Shown piece after piece: positions 62,675 to 64,000 of a stretch of 64,000 nucleotides of DNA (the stretch's first letter is position 1; the number at the start of each line of letters is the position of its first letter). The DNA lies in contig CAWBNY010000002.1 in NCBI GenBank assembly GCA_963790325.1, forward strand, positions 1,054,001 to 1,118,000, written 5' to 3'. Both the position numbers and the translations under genes were made by a program. The stretch is from JAXDMK01 sp963790325 (GTDB lineage Bacteria; Actinomycetota; Acidimicrobiia; Acidimicrobiales; AC-14). The notes under the pieces were generated by a model. The model was given only the letters and a program-made list of their open reading frames with translations. It did not search any database and was not told the DNA's origin.

Positions 62675-64000
62675 TGGCCGACGACGGCGGGCTCGCCGCC
62701 ATCGAGCCCGTCCTGACCCTGGTCGGCCCGCCCGGGCCCCGGGGCGAGTTGGTGGCGGCCTTCGCCCGGGCCGTCCTCCGCCGGGTGCCGGGCGAGGAGC
62801 TGGAGGACGCCGACCCCGTGCCCACCGCGGTCGCCCTGGTCGACGCCTTCGACTTCGTCGACGGCCGCCCGCCGGGCGCGGTGCGGGTCCGCCTGGTCGA
62901 CCCCCGGGTGACGGTGGACGGGTGGCACTCCACCGGCACCGTCGTCCAGGTCAGCTGCGACGACCGCCAGTTCATAGTCACCACCGTGAAAGGGGAGCTG
63001 CACCGCCTGGGCCACAAGGTGACCCGCATCCTCCATCCCGTCTTCGGCAGCGAGCGGGCGGCCGACGGCCGCCTCACCGCCGTCCTGCCCGCCCGCGCCG
63101 CCGAGCACCGGGAGTCGTTCCTCCAGGCCGAGCTGGGGCGCCGGGTGCCGCCCGAGTCCCGCCGGGCCCTGGTGGCCGACCTCCAGGCCGTCCTCGACGA
63201 CGTCTTCGCCGCCACCGGCGACTTCCTGGCCATGCGGGAGCAGGTGACCGAGGCCGCCGCCCGGCTCCGGGCCCACGCCGCCCTCCGTTACCCGGCCGAC
63301 GAGGTGTCCGAGGGGGCGGAGCTGCTGGAGTGGCTCCTGGCCGACAACTTCGTCCTCGAGGGATGCACCCGGGTGGTCGACGGGAAGGTGGTCGGGAGCC
63401 TCGGGATCGAGACCGAGCCCCCGCTCGACGCCGACCCCTCGCCCGTCCAGCCGGTCACGATCACCCGCACCGCCGAGATCTCGACCGTCCACCGCCAGGT
63501 GCCCATGCACCGCATCGACGTGGTCGACGTCGGCCCCGGCGGCGCGTTGGTGGGCACGTTCCGCGTGGTCGGCGTGTTCAGCCGGAGGGCCGCGACCGCG
63601 CCTGCGGTCGCCACCCCCGTCCTCCGCTTCAAGCTGCGCCGGATCCTGGAGCTGGAGGACGTGGTCGAGGGTGGCTACGAGGAGTCCACCCTCGCCTCGC
63701 TGTTCCAGGTCCTGCCCAAGGAGGAGCTGTTCGAGTCCGACGTGGAGACCCTCCGCCAGGTCGTGGTCGGGCTGGCCGCGGCCGAGCAGCGCAGCAACGT
63801 GCGGGTGCTCCTCCAGGTGGAGCCGGTCGACAACACCGTGTCGGCCCTGCTGTCGGTCCCCCAGGAGCTCTACTCCGCCGCCCTGCGCACCCGGGTCGAG
63901 CGCTTCCTCCTGGCCCAGCTCGACGGCACCCGGGTCGACGCCAACGTCTCCCTGGGCGAGGGCTCGGACGCCATCGCCCGCCTGGTGGTGCAGGTCGAGG
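62674..64000 (+). CDS. NAD-specific glutamate dehydrogenase, N-terminal part (3' truncated by window)
   Basis: 442 codons of the large (about 1600 aa) bacterial NAD-GDH, which deaminates glutamate to 2-oxoglutarate. The ATG overlaps the preceding TGA by one base. Recognisable are VRVRLVDPRVTVDGWHSTGTVVQV, TTVKGELHRLGHKVTRILHPVFG, and an N-terminal ACT-like regulatory region followed by SEGAELLEWLLADNFVLEG. The catalytic domain would lie beyond position 64000. It fits with the neighbouring amino-acid degradation genes. Confidence 0.9.
   Translation, partial: MADDGGLAAIEPVLTLVGPPGPRGELVAAFARAVLRRVPGEELEDADPVPTAVALVDAFDFVDGRPPGAVRVRLVDPRVTVDGWHSTGTVVQVSCDDRQFIVTTVKGELHRLGHKVTRILHPVFGSERAADGRLTAVLPARAAEHRESFLQAELGRRVPPESRRALVADLQAVLDDVFAATGDFLAMREQVTEAAARLRAHAALRYPADEVSEGAELLEWLLADNFVLEGCTRVVDGKVVGSLGIETEPPLDADPSPVQPVTITRTAEISTVHRQVPMHRIDVVDVGPGGALVGTFRVVGVFSRRAATAPAVATPVLRFKLRRILELEDVVEGGYEESTLASLFQVLPKEELFESDVETLRQVVVGLAAAEQRSNVRVLLQVEPVDNTVSALLSVPQELYSAALRTRVERFLLAQLDGTRVDANVSLGEGSDAIARLVVQVE

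Overview
The window is one contiguous piece of a very GC-rich actinobacterial chromosome. Three things support this: GTG starts with 4-bp ATGA/GTGA gene overlaps are frequent, many genes have a TANNNT -10 box only 5-8 nt before the start codon (leaderless mRNAs), and several blocks are characteristic of Actinomycetota (ruvCAB-yajC-secDF-apt-rel-hisS-aspS; tatA-tatC-helY; adnAB). The protein families fit a member of the Acidimicrobiia or a relative best, but this is an inference because no rRNA or ribosomal-protein marker is present. No CRISPR array, rRNA, insertion sequence or intact prophage was seen.

Layout. 1-12.3 kb: housekeeping block with Holliday-junction processing (ruvC 3' end, ruvA, ruvB), Sec accessory proteins (yajC, secD, secF), apt, the (p)ppGpp enzyme rel, a low-complexity Ala/Pro/Glu protein, hisS (apparently started by ATA) and aspS. 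12.3-19.8 kb: a secreted DUF4394-type protein, serA, a tiny zinc-binding protein, leuA behind a complete leucine attenuator (leader peptide with Leu-Leu-Leu plus terminator), a glycerophosphodiesterase, and tatA/tatC. 19.8-23.1 kb: a Ski2/HelY-type helicase and a lipid-kinase-C-terminus-like protein.

23.1-33.9 kb is the most unusual locus. A di/oligopeptide ABC transporter is split into two divergent transcription units, and between its halves lie a TPR-CHAT (caspase-like) protein, a subtilisin-fold protein whose catalytic serine is a cysteine, an ECF sigma factor and a small predicted beta-rich protein. I read this as one divergent protease / sigma factor / peptide-import system. 33.9-43.8 kb: an animal-type haem peroxidase, YceI, AdnA/AdnB helicase-nuclease, a second glycerophosphodiesterase, and orn and dut fired from overlapping divergent promoters.

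43.8-45.2 kb: tRNA-Gly(GCC) carries a 1.29-kb remnant of an integrated element. It has a 44-bp duplicated tRNA 3' end, paired 11-bp tandem repeats at both ends, an integrase relic and a PIN-domain toxin-antitoxin pair. 45.3-54.5 kb: a secreted protein, a large LuxR-type (LAL) regulator, a small DUF4242-like protein, membrane proteins, an alpha-dioxygenase-like haem enzyme with a membrane partner, a phosphoribulokinase-like kinase and a MazEF-type pair.

54.6-64 kb: a phenylalanine/tyrosine catabolic block (phhA, hppD, fahA, hmgA) faces a divergent Lrp/AsnC regulator, which is followed by acetoacetyl-CoA synthetase, a luciferase-like oxidoreductase and the 5' part of a large NAD-glutamate dehydrogenase. 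Together these take aromatic amino acids to fumarate and acetoacetyl-CoA, and glutamate to 2-oxoglutarate.
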